This document shows, piece after piece, positions 14,423 to 21,527 of a stretch of DNA of 23,794 bases (its first letter is position 1; every line of letters begins with the position of its first letter). The DNA comes from a virus, in the IMG/VR virus record IMGVR_UViG_3300024357_000031, positions 1 through 23,794 of that record. One strand, 5' to 3'. The position numbers were made by a program, and so were the translations under genes. The notes beneath the pieces are model-generated. The model was not told the origin of the DNA. It saw only the letters and a program-made list of their open reading frames with translations, and did not search any database.

Positions 14423-14603
14423 TTTTTAAATGTTTAAATTGTTCTTCTATCTTTATGTTTCCAGCTTCATGCTTTGGTTCGTAAGGACAGTGTCTACATC
14501 CACTCCCACAACAGTAGCCACGCTCTATGTGGTATTGTGGTGTAAACACTATCTTACTACCTTCAAAGTAATACAGCTCCTCTCTTTGTTTATTTAACTT
14601 CAC
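14406..14603 (-). CDS. DUF5522-like Cys-rich small protein
   Basis: The core FTPQYHIERGYCCGSGCRHC, followed by PY, matches the short DUF5522 family (consensus around RGYCCGxGCRHCPY), which carries four cysteines and a His likely to bind a metal. No function is established. No ATG is available. I choose GTG 14603 (VKLNKQREELYYF, 65 residues), which overlaps the reductase stop by 14 bases. A GTG at 14633 would give 75 residues, but the added segment only re-reads the reductase 3' end in another frame. It sits between the reductase and thioredoxin, overlapping both, so a redox or metal role linked to dNTP synthesis is a guess from context. Confidence 0.75.
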   Translation of the reverse strand: MKLNKQREELYYFEGSKIVFTPQYHIERGYCCGSGCRHCPYEPKHEAGNIKIEEQFKHLKNERSS

Positions 14604-16446
14604 AAGCTCCCCCTGCACATGCCAACTCACCACTTAAGTCAGTTGTATCTTCCAACTCTATAACTTTACTTAAATCAACATCATGCAATGTCTTCATAAG
14701 TTCTTCATACTTTTCTTTAGTACAATCTTCAAATGGTGCTTGAATGTAAGTTCCACCATCGTAAGGTAATACTGAAAGTCCGTTGTAGTATTCTTTATTT
14801 TCCCACATCCATTCACCAACTGCTTTCCACTCATGCTCTCTAATAGAAATAGTTGCTGATACATTATGTGTATTGTTACCGCTTCTATGACCAGGCTTAA
14901 CCCACTCACTATGTACCTTCTTAACTCTTTCCAATAATTGAATTGGAGATTCAGTACGGAAGATTGAACCTTCTGGTGCTTTTTGTGGAATACCAATCAC
15001 TGCCGTATCATGTGGTCTGAAATATTCATCTTCTACTAATTCAGGATGATGTAATAATAAGTGAGAATAAATTGATTCATTCTTACCAACTCTTACTCTA
15101 CGAATATAATAATCATTGTGCCAAGCGTGAATACCAGATGATGTACCTAAAGTTAATGATGTTGTTCCAGCAGGCTTTACAGTTGTACATCTAGCTGAAG
15201 CGTTAATACCAATTAAATCTGCAACTCTTTTGTTTTCTTCTTTCACAACTTTAGCTGCTGCTTTCATATCATGCTTTAAAATAGCACCACTTCCAATACC
15301 TGTCATAGATACTCCAATTAGGGCATCCTTTTCAGTTGTTCTTTGCCAAATTGGTCTTAGGTAATGGAAATCAGTATATCCAGCCTGAAGTGTTCCAATA
15401 AATGCTGCTGCTTTAACTCTTGCTTCCAAATCAGCTTGGTCTGTAATATCACTTACGTTTACTTCACATAAGTTACAGAACTGATAAGGTCTTAATGCAA
15501 TCTCACAACAAGGGTTAGTTCCCCAATCTTTATCATTTGATAAGTAGATACCAGGTTCACCAGCTCCACTTGCTTCAATTCTTTTCCAAAGGTCTAAGAA
15601 ATACTCTTTAGTAATTTTATGTCTCATTAGGACTGCTGAGTTATTTGCTCTACCTCTTTGTGGGTTTGTTTCCCACCATGCACCACTCTTACAACTAATC
15701 ATCTTCTCATCGGTTGCTGAGAATAATGAAATAAGTGCTGCTCTACGAATACCACCTGCTAATACTGCATCAGCGATATGGCAAATTATATCATGTACTT
15801 CAATTGGCTCTAATTTGTCACCATCGTTCTTTGAATCTAAGATACCTTCTACTTTAATCAAGCACTCTTTAAGTGGTTGAGGACCAGGTGCTTTACCGCC
15901 AGATGTAATCAAACGGGCTCCTTTTGGTCTAATATCTCTAAAATCAAATACAGGTTTACTTCCACCAAAAAAGTATGCTTTCATTAATACTAATACTGCA
16001 TCTGCCCAACCTTCAATAGAATCACCAATAAGAAATCTTCTTGTCTTATCTGCATTTGGTTTTCTAATTTCAGGCAATTGGTCAACGTGATGCTTTTGTA
16101 CAGAGTAACCTACACCCGTTCCACCTAATAGTAAGAACATAATTTCTGAGAATACTCTCCAATCATCTGCTGGAGCGAATGCGCAGTTATAAATTCTATT
16201 TGGTGAAATTTCAATTGGTTTACCAGCAAATTGCATTGAACGCATAGATGGTAATACCTTTTTATCATACACGAATTTATAGTTCTCTTTAATTTCTTTT
16301 TTTAAGTTTGGAAACTTCTTAATATGCATATCCATATTACGAGTAACCAATTCTTCCCATGTTTCTCTCCTTTGTAATTCCGGTTGGTACTTTGCGTACT
16401 TCATATACACCGTAATGTCTGATAAAATTCGTGTTGAAATGTCCAT
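14590..16446 (-). CDS. rtpR: Adenosylcobalamin-dependent ribonucleoside-triphosphate reductase (class II)
   Basis: I start at ATG 16446 (MDISTRILSDITVYMKYAKY), giving 618 residues. The frame is open to 16563, but that extension contains the promoter at 16512-16542. The active site matches monomeric class II enzymes such as that of Lactobacillus leichmannii. NPCCE (311-315) gives the thiyl Cys313 and Glu315. Cys88 (YNCAF) and Cys324 (YQFCNL) form the reducing pair. The C-terminal CAGGAC (Cys610, Cys615) is the shuttle pair that is re-reduced by thioredoxin. It makes dNTPs from NTPs without oxygen or iron but needs host or scavenged vitamin B12. It is shorter than the Lactobacillus enzyme (739 residues). 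Thioredoxin lies downstream in the same unit. Confidence 0.93.
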   Translation of the reverse strand: MDISTRILSDITVYMKYAKYQPELQRRETWEELVTRNMDMHIKKFPNLKKEIKENYKFVYDKKVLPSMRSMQFAGKPIEISPNRIYNCAFAPADDWRVFSEIMFLLLGGTGVGYSVQKHHVDQLPEIRKPNADKTRRFLIGDSIEGWADAVLVLMKAYFFGGSKPVFDFRDIRPKGARLITSGGKAPGPQPLKECLIKVEGILDSKNDGDKLEPIEVHDIICHIADAVLAGGIRRAALISLFSATDEKMISCKSGAWWETNPQRGRANNSAVLMRHKITKEYFLDLWKRIEASGAGEPGIYLSNDKDWGTNPCCEIALRPYQFCNLCEVNVSDITDQADLEARVKAAAFIGTLQAGYTDFHYLRPIWQRTTEKDALIGVSMTGIGSGAILKHDMKAAAKVVKEENKRVADLIGINASARCTTVKPAGTTSLTLGTSSGIHAWHNDYYIRRVRVGKNESIYSHLLLHHPELVEDEYFRPHDTAVIGIPQKAPEGSIFRTESPIQLLERVKKVHSEWVKPGHRSGNNTHNVSATISIREHEWKAVGEWMWENKEYYNGLSVLPYDGGTYIQAPFEDCTKEKYEELMKTLHDVDLSKVIELEDTTDLSGELACAGGACEVK

Positions 16447-16511
16447 TGTTTTGTAAAAATTTAAATGTTTGTGAGTTTGATTTTTTTCAAGAAAACCTGA
16501 AAATAAAAAAA

Positions 16512-16542
16512 TAAATATAAGGTCTCTCACCAAACGATTCAA
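16512..16542 (-). promoter_or_regulatory. Probable promoter for the ribonucleotide reductase operon
   Basis: The minus strand has TTG (16542-16540), 20 bases and TATATTTA (16519-16512), one mismatch from TAnnTTTG. It follows a terminator at 16613-16633, marking a new transcription unit, and lies about 65 bases before ATG 16446. The 16447-16612 stretch otherwise holds only AT-rich leader sequence. Confidence 0.6.
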
Positions 16543-16612
16543 TTTTGTGGATAAAAAATCCACTTTTCTTTAATTTTTTTGGTGTCAAAATTCTAACCTA
16601 TTAAAACATATG

Positions 16613-16633
16613 AAAAGGGGAGATGTACTCCCC
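16613..16633 (-). terminator. Intrinsic terminator after the H1-like gene
   Basis: The minus strand reads GGGGAG-TACAT-CTCCCC then TTTTC: a perfect 6-bp GC-rich stem (16633-16628 with 16622-16617), 5-base loop and T4 run. It begins 7 bases after the stop at 16641 and ends the SSB-to-helicase transcription unit. Confidence 0.8.
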
Positions 16634-16640
16634 TATCATA

Positions 16641-16814
16641 TTAAGCTGCTTTTTGCTCTTCTGTTGAAGCTTTCTTATAAGCAGTTACTAATTTCTTCAA
16701 CTCACCAATAGCTTTTCTAGCTCTTGATTTGTTTACTTTCTTAGTTCCATTGTGCTCTGCTTCAAATGTTGTAAACAAAGCCTTCATCTTTTCAAATAAT
16801 TCTTGACTGTTCAT
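16641..16814 (-). CDS. Histone H1-like (Hc1-type) small basic protein
   Basis: This is a 57-residue protein (ATG 16814). Its sequence starts MNSQELFEKMKALFTTFEAE and ends RARKAIGELKKLVTAYKKAS then TEEQKAA. The RARKA...ELKKLV..YKKAS pattern closely resembles the about 58-residue Hc1-like proteins that are common in Bacteroidota, which are basic, helical and thought to compact DNA. It has 11 Lys and 2 Arg, concentrated in the second half. It follows the helicase by 19 bases and is ended by its own terminator, so it is the last gene of the replication unit. Roles may be nucleoid remodelling, phage genome condensation or host takeover. It is likely acquired from a host-type gene. Confidence 0.75.
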   Translation of the reverse strand: MNSQELFEKMKALFTTFEAEHNGTKKVNKSRARKAIGELKKLVTAYKKASTEEQKAA

Positions 16815-16833
16815 AGTTTTTGTTTTTTAAAGT

Positions 16834-18228
16834 TTAACCTAACCCCGTATTGGTATTTGGTTTATTACCAACCGGCATTGCTTCCATATATTTTTTATGT
16901 AACAATTGTCTTTCCATTTCGGCACCATTTGCACTTTCTTTAGTTGCTATCATTCCATCTGCTGATGTTGCTGTATAAACATCCAAAGTACCATGCGTTG
17001 TATCCATCTTTGCTGGGAATGTGATACCATCCTGTCCGAATCTATTTTTCATAACATGCACCCTAGCGGTGTTGTTCAATTTATCTTTTGCTTTTCTACT
17101 CAAACTCATAATGAAATCGGCGTTCATTACTTTAGCGTAAGAATCTGCAATCTTATCTGCTTCAATAACTTCCGAATCAATTGCTGAACGATTTGTTTGT
17201 GATGCTGTCCAAACCGGCAATCCTAACTCACCACCCAATCCTCTTAAATCAATATACACACCACCTTGCTCAGCGTATGTACTATCGGTTTTGTTTGAAT
17301 GTGATAATAACAAATCAGCGTAATCCACAATAACTAAATCGGGCTTATTACCGGCTGCTATCATCTTTTCTAAGTGAGCCTGAATTGTTTTTGAACTCGC
17401 TGCTTTCGGTGGGAAGTATTTGATTTTAAGTTTACCTCTTAGTTTTTTCAAAGATGATAATACTTCTTCTTTCTTATCAGCCAATTCATGCGATGCTATA
17501 TGTGAGAATACTGTATCGTATCTTAATCCCACATATTCTTGCGATAATTCTAATGAGTAATGTACTACAGTCTTTCCAGCTCTTACAGCTGCTGCTCCTA
17601 AAGCACATAATACCCAAGTCTTACCAACACCAGAAGGTGCTACCACAACTCCCAATTCACCAGGTCCCAATCCACCATTCATCAATTCGTTAATACATTC
17701 CCAATCAGTAGCAACAGTATCTCTTTTTGTTTCATCATATCTTCTTTCAAAGTCTATGAGATAATCCATACCTAAATCAGAATCAACACCAACCTTCATT
17801 GCCTTATCAACCAACTCTTTGATTTTATCATAGTTGCCTGATTTTAGTAAATCAATTGATTGTACGATTACATTCTTTAAGTTTTGATTAATACAAAAAG
17901 ATGTGAACTCATCTTTAATATAGTCTAAATCAGTATTACCAATTTGTCCATATACTTCTTTAAGTTGCCCTACGATTGTTTTTTGTAGAGATTGATTTTC
18001 AAGCTTAGATACTTGAACTTTGAATACATCCAACGAAGGTACTTTATTGTACTCTTTATGATGGGAAGTAATTTCTTCAACTATCCATTTATTAGCTTCC
18101 GATTCAAAGAACTTTTTATGGATGACATCAGAAAGTGTATCCATCATTCTTTCATCGGAAAGTAATGCTGCAATAGTTTTTGTTTGAAATGATTGCCCGT
18201 ATTTTTGTAATGTATCTTCGCTGTGCAT
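16834..18228 (-). CDS. 41: Replicative DNA helicase, DnaB/T4 gp41-like
   Basis: This 464-residue protein is near T4 gp41 in length (475). It has an N-terminal helical domain (about 1-165) with DTLQKYGQSFQTKTIAALL, then the RecA-like core: Walker A VVAPSGVGKT (195-204), a catalytic-Glu segment VVHYSLELSQ (221-230), Walker B LVIVDYADLL (298-307), and a WTASQTNR sensor segment. The C-terminal tail (MEAMPVGNKPNTNTGLG) is low complexity. It unwinds the lagging-strand template at the fork as a hexamer. No primase (gp61) or loader (gp59) gene is in the window. It has its own promoter at 18245-18276, which leaves a leader of about 10-17 bases. Confidence 0.93.
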   Translation of the reverse strand: MHSEDTLQKYGQSFQTKTIAALLSDERMMDTLSDVIHKKFFESEANKWIVEEITSHHKEYNKVPSLDVFKVQVSKLENQSLQKTIVGQLKEVYGQIGNTDLDYIKDEFTSFCINQNLKNVIVQSIDLLKSGNYDKIKELVDKAMKVGVDSDLGMDYLIDFERRYDETKRDTVATDWECINELMNGGLGPGELGVVVAPSGVGKTWVLCALGAAAVRAGKTVVHYSLELSQEYVGLRYDTVFSHIASHELADKKEEVLSSLKKLRGKLKIKYFPPKAASSKTIQAHLEKMIAAGNKPDLVIVDYADLLLSHSNKTDSTYAEQGGVYIDLRGLGGELGLPVWTASQTNRSAIDSEVIEADKIADSYAKVMNADFIMSLSRKAKDKLNNTARVHVMKNRFGQDGITFPAKMDTTHGTLDVYTATSADGMIATKESANGAEMERQLLHKKYMEAMPVGNKPNTNTGLG

Positions 18229-18244
18229 TTATATTAATGATTTA

Positions 18245-18276
18245 CAAATATACAATAAAATAATTGTTTTACCAAA
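18245..18276 (-). promoter_or_regulatory. Bacteroidota-type promoter for the helicase/H1-like unit
   Basis: The minus strand has TTTG (18276-18273), 20 bases and TATATTTG (18252-18245), a perfect match. The -33 box directly abuts the stop codon of the 5' nuclease gene at 18277. Confidence 0.85.
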
Positions 18277-19320
18277 TTATTTTACTATAATGTTTGTATA
18301 TGTTGATTTTAACCAGTCATTAATATCCTTCCAATTTTGTAGAATCTTATACTTCATAGCTGCTTTTATGAAATCCATTTTGTCAAACTTTTTGTTTGGT
18401 TCATCAAAACGGTCATTAATCTTCAGCTTTGTGTTTGTATTTATATGTGGTTCTTGCAATTGCATGATTTGTCTATTTCTTAACACATCATTTTTAGCTG
18501 CAAGTATATCTTCATAGATTTTAGCTTCTCCCTTCTTATTTTCACATAGTTGAAAGAACTCATCAAAAGTAATTTCTCTATCTTCTGATAGTTCAGGAAA
18601 TCTTTTAAGAACAGTCTTTAATCCACATCCTTTAACGCCAGGCACATTATCTGAATTATCTCCATCTAATGTTCTGAATAGTAAAAGATTTTGTGGATAC
18701 ATTCCCCATTCTTCTTTAACCATTTCTCTATTGTATAATTTCTTTTTTGTTGGTGAATAAACAAAAGTCTTTTCATCAACTAATTGTAAGAAATCTTTAT
18801 CGGTAGAAACAATATAACATTCTTCATCTTCTGCTAAAACGTGCTTAGCTATGTGTCCGATTACGTCATCTGCTTCTATACCATCATATATCATTGTTGT
18901 AATAGGTAATGAATCTAACAGGTCATTCAACCAAACGAATTGACGTTTCATTGAAAGTTGTTCATCTTCTTGAGTCATCATATCAGGGTACTGACGATTA
19001 ACTCTGAATCTATTCTTACCTCTATCAGCTTTGTAGCCTTCAAATAATTCTTTTCTTCCTTTAGCTCCACCCTTACCATCAAAAGCAAGGATAACTCTAG
19101 TAGGATTAAATTGGCGGATTTGACTTCCGATTGAATTTAATGAACCAATAACTCCACCCGTATGCTCACCATTCTCATTCATTGTAGGATTGGTAGTCCA
19201 GCTACGGATGAAGGTATTGAGTCCATCTATGATAAGAACTCTACCATTCCTTACCCTTTGGGCATTAGATTCATGTTCAGATTCTACTTCATTGAGTAAT
19301 TTTTTGTATAATTCTTTCAT
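18277..19320 (-). CDS. rnh: 5'-3' exonuclease/flap endonuclease, T4 RNase H-like
   Basis: This 347-residue PIN/FEN-type nuclease has metal-binding acidic residues in LIIDGLN (Asp32), VILAFDGKGG (Asp81), GIEADDVIGH (Glu149, Asp151, Asp152), STDKDFLQLV (Asp174, Asp176) and LDGDNSDNVPGVKGCG (218-233), the last forming the helix-hairpin-helix DNA-binding turn. T4 RNase H (305 residues) uses this fold to remove RNA primers from Okazaki fragments. A short N-terminal helix (residues 1-25) precedes the first strand. The gene follows UvsX/RecA by 17 bases and precedes the helicase, in keeping with a lagging-strand role. Confidence 0.92.
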   Translation of the reverse strand: MKELYKKLLNEVESEHESNAQRVRNGRVLIIDGLNTFIRSWTTNPTMNENGEHTGGVIGSLNSIGSQIRQFNPTRVILAFDGKGGAKGRKELFEGYKADRGKNRFRVNRQYPDMMTQEDEQLSMKRQFVWLNDLLDSLPITTMIYDGIEADDVIGHIAKHVLAEDEECYIVSTDKDFLQLVDEKTFVYSPTKKKLYNREMVKEEWGMYPQNLLLFRTLDGDNSDNVPGVKGCGLKTVLKRFPELSEDREITFDEFFQLCENKKGEAKIYEDILAAKNDVLRNRQIMQLQEPHINTNTKLKINDRFDEPNKKFDKMDFIKAAMKYKILQNWKDINDWLKSTYTNIIVK

Positions 19321-19337
19321 ATTGTTTGTAACATTTA

Positions 19338-20459
19338 TTAATCACCGATTACTTCTGAGTCTGTCACCAAACTATCAGTATCTAATGAATCTTTTTTGTA
19401 TTGTGAAATAGTTGCTTCGCAAATCCTTTTATAGATTTGTTCTTTTACTTCCTGATTAGCTTCTAATGTAGAAGGAAAATCTTTGGATTGAAATTTAATA
19501 ACTTCACCTGAATCAATATCAATATATTCATACCAAGCTCCGCTTTGTTTTACAATACCATTTTCTTTCATAATTGCTAACCAAGCACCGTAGTTATCAA
19601 TACCTCTATCAAAGAAGATATCGAAATCGGCAGAACGTAATGGTGGTCCCATTCTATTCTTTACAACCTGACATCTTACTTTAATACCTACGATTCTTTC
19701 ATTACCATTCTCCTTCGCTTTGATTGTACCCATACTCTTTAATCTCAAACGAACCGAAGCGTGGAAAGCGATTGCTTTACCACCACTTGTTGTCCAAGGG
19801 TCAGAGAATGGCATTGCGTTCATCTTCTGTCTTAATTGGTTAGTGAATACTAATGTAATCTTTTGTCTTCCAATTAAGTTAGTAATTTTACGCATTGCTT
19901 TGGAAATGATAATAGCCTTATCAGTAGCGTAACCATCTTTTCCGTAATCAGCTTCCATTTCTTTTTCAGTAGATGCAGCGGCAACGGAATCCACTACAAT
20001 CGTTACATACTTATCTTTGGAATTTGTTCTTACTTTTTCGATGATTGTTTCGGTGTACTCAAAACATTGTTCAACAGTCTCAGCTGCTACATACAATAGT
20101 TTCTTAGTATCAACTCCGATAGCTTCTAAGAACTCTCTACTTACGGCGTTTTCAGTATCAATCAACACAGCAATACCACCTAACTTTTGTGTTTCGGCAA
20201 GTAAGTGTGCTGAAAGAAGTGATTTACCACTTTGTTCAAGTCCTGTCACTTCGGTAATTCTACCAACAGGCAAACCCCCATAAGGTCTATTAGAGATAGC
20301 CACATCTAACATTGATGCTCCGGTTGAAATCCAACCATCTACATTTGTTGGTGCACCATCTTCATCTAAGAAGAATGCTACTCTCTGGTCTTTTGATTGT
20401 TTGTTTAGGGATTCAGCAAGTACTTCCGCTAAATCTACCTCTTTGGTAATTTTTGCCAT
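19338..20459 (-). CDS. uvsX: RecA/UvsX recombinase
   Basis: This 373-residue RecA-fold protein has Walker A GLEQSGKS (73-80), catalytic Glu103 in DTENA, Walker B VTIVVDS (152-158) and an L2 region FTNQLRQKMN...TTSGGKAI (205-230), where the GGKAIAFHASVRLRL segment is closer to bacterial RecA than to T4 UvsX. It polymerises on single-stranded DNA and drives strand exchange for recombination-dependent replication and repair. The C-terminal tail is acidic and Ser/Thr-rich (KDSLDTDSLVTDSEVIGD), as in RecA. It lies between SSB (18 bases) and the 5' nuclease, and belongs to the unit driven by the tandem promoters at 21402-21502. Confidence 0.93.
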   Translation of the reverse strand: MAKITKEVDLAEVLAESLNKQSKDQRVAFFLDEDGAPTNVDGWISTGASMLDVAISNRPYGGLPVGRITEVTGLEQSGKSLLSAHLLAETQKLGGIAVLIDTENAVSREFLEAIGVDTKKLLYVAAETVEQCFEYTETIIEKVRTNSKDKYVTIVVDSVAAASTEKEMEADYGKDGYATDKAIIISKAMRKITNLIGRQKITLVFTNQLRQKMNAMPFSDPWTTSGGKAIAFHASVRLRLKSMGTIKAKENGNERIVGIKVRCQVVKNRMGPPLRSADFDIFFDRGIDNYGAWLAIMKENGIVKQSGAWYEYIDIDSGEVIKFQSKDFPSTLEANQEVKEQIYKRICEATISQYKKDSLDTDSLVTDSEVIGD

Positions 20460-20477
20460 ATTCTATTAACTTATTTA

Positions 20478-21296
20478 TTATGAATTGAAAAGGTCATCAA
20501 ATGCTGCTGCCACATCATCTAATTTTTTAGCTGGTGCTGCTGCCGGCTTTGATGGAGTTGTATCGAATGGTGCTTCATCATCATCGTTAGCAGTTGATGA
20601 AAGTGTTTCAGCTGATACTGATTTTTCATCTTCTGATTGTGCTGATGGATTTAACCAACCTTCTAATACATTTTTCAATTCTGCATAAGTTAATTCTGAA
20701 TAAAGTTCAGTAATTTCTTTTTGAGAATTTAAGTACTTATCCGTTTCTTCTTTAGATGTTGCTAAAGGAGTTTCTTTTGGTTTAACACGGATTGTTGTTA
20801 CAGGGTAAGAAGTACCACTGTCTTCAGCAGATACTACTTCAACAGTAATATCTCTACCTTCATTTGGGTCAGTAATATCACCATAATCAGGGTCTGCCAT
20901 ATAACCAAGAATTTCTTGATATACAGTTTTACCAAAGCCCCAAAAACGAACACCTTCACCTTCTTCACCTCTTACCAATACTGGTACGAAAGTTCTAAGT
21001 TTCGGCTCCATCTTTTTTGCTGCTTTCCAATCTTCCTTATCACCCATTCTTTTAAGTTTATCAGCAAACTCAACGATAGGGTCAGGTCTGCCAAAACTCA
21101 TCGGAGATAAGTAAGTTTTGTTGTTGATGTTGTAGTGAAAATAAAGTTCAATAAAAGGATTTTCTTTATTGAATTTGTAAGGCACCAATCTGATTGTGTG
21201 TTTGCCTGGTGCTGGCTTCCAAAGTTCTACAGTTGTTCTTTGGGTGTTTTGCAGTTTGTTAAGTCTGCTCTTAATAGCATCTAAATTAATTGCCAT
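20478..21296 (-). CDS. 32: Single-stranded DNA-binding protein, T4 gp32-like
   Basis: This 272-residue protein fits gp32-type SSBs. The N-terminal basic helix (LDAIKSRLNKLQNTQR) corresponds to the gp32 cooperativity region. A core OB-fold region has LYFHYNINNKTYLSP, SFGRPDPIVEF and VRFWGFGKTVYQEI. A Ser/Asp/Ala/Pro-rich linker ends in an acidic tail DDVAAAFDDLFNS, used to bind partner proteins. T4 gp32 (301 residues) has a zinc site; the cysteines for it are missing here, as this protein contains no Cys. It coats single-stranded DNA for UvsX, helicase and polymerase. It has two tandem promoters and a repeat-bearing leader (21297-21345) that may allow self-regulation. Confidence 0.85.
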   Translation of the reverse strand: MAINLDAIKSRLNKLQNTQRTTVELWKPAPGKHTIRLVPYKFNKENPFIELYFHYNINNKTYLSPMSFGRPDPIVEFADKLKRMGDKEDWKAAKKMEPKLRTFVPVLVRGEEGEGVRFWGFGKTVYQEILGYMADPDYGDITDPNEGRDITVEVVSAEDSGTSYPVTTIRVKPKETPLATSKEETDKYLNSQKEITELYSELTYAELKNVLEGWLNPSAQSEDEKSVSAETLSSTANDDDEAPFDTTPSKPAAAPAKKLDDVAAAFDDLFNS

Positions 21297-21345
21297 GTCT
21301 TTTAAGTTTTAAGAGTTTAAGTTTTAAAACGTTTATGTTTTAAGG
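21297..21345 (-). promoter_or_regulatory. AT-rich leader repeats of the SSB gene, possible translational operator
   Basis: The mRNA strand carries three copies of TTAAAAC (plus-strand GTTTTAA at 21306, 21321 and 21337), spaced 15 and 16 bases apart, plus related TTAAA units, running up to the ATG. T4 gp32 represses its own translation by binding an unstructured A/U-rich leader with TTAAA-type repeats. The resemblance suggests the same control here. Confidence 0.45.
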
Positions 21346-21401
21346 TTGGATTATAGTGTCTTTCCTACACTTCCGTTACATATATAAATATAAAGGAGAT
21401 A

Positions 21402-21433
21402 CAAATATACAACAAGTTTTTGATATTTCCAAA
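21402..21433 (-). promoter_or_regulatory. Bacteroidota-type promoter, proximal, for the SSB/RecA unit
   Basis: The minus strand has TTTG (21433-21430; preceded by AAATA), 20 bases and TATATTTG (21409-21402). The leader to ATG 21296 is about 100 bases. Confidence 0.78.
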
Positions 21434-21470
21434 TATTTTTTTGAGTATATTTTTAAGGAAAATTATGTAA

Positions 21471-21502
21471 CAAATATAGTAAAAATTTGTGACAAAACCA
21501 AA
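21471..21502 (-). promoter_or_regulatory. Bacteroidota-type promoter, distal, for the SSB/RecA unit
   Basis: The minus strand has TTTG (21502-21499), 20 bases and TATATTTG (21478-21471). It starts right after the terminator at 21504-21527 and lies 69 bases upstream of the proximal promoter. Tandem promoters suit a protein needed in large amounts. Confidence 0.78.
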
Positions 21503-21503
21503 T

Positions 21504-21527
21504 AAAAAAGGGGAATTAATTTTCCCC
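21504..21527 (-). terminator. Intrinsic terminator after the ADP-ribosyltransferase gene
   Basis: The minus strand reads GGGGAA-AATTAA-TTCCCC then TTTTTTA. The stem is 21527-21522 with 21515-21510, and the hairpin includes the stop codon at 21516-21518. It separates this gene from the SSB promoters. Confidence 0.8.

Noticed and set aside
14694-14996. Minus-strand 100-codon open frame inside the reductase gene
   Set aside because: It is an out-of-frame reading of a well-conserved reductase C-terminal half, with no plausible protein features.
16447-16563. In-frame 39-codon N-terminal extension of the ribonucleotide reductase from ATG 16563
   Set aside because: The added residues look unlike the family, and a promoter (16512-16542) lies inside them. 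The family-like sequence begins right after ATG 16446.
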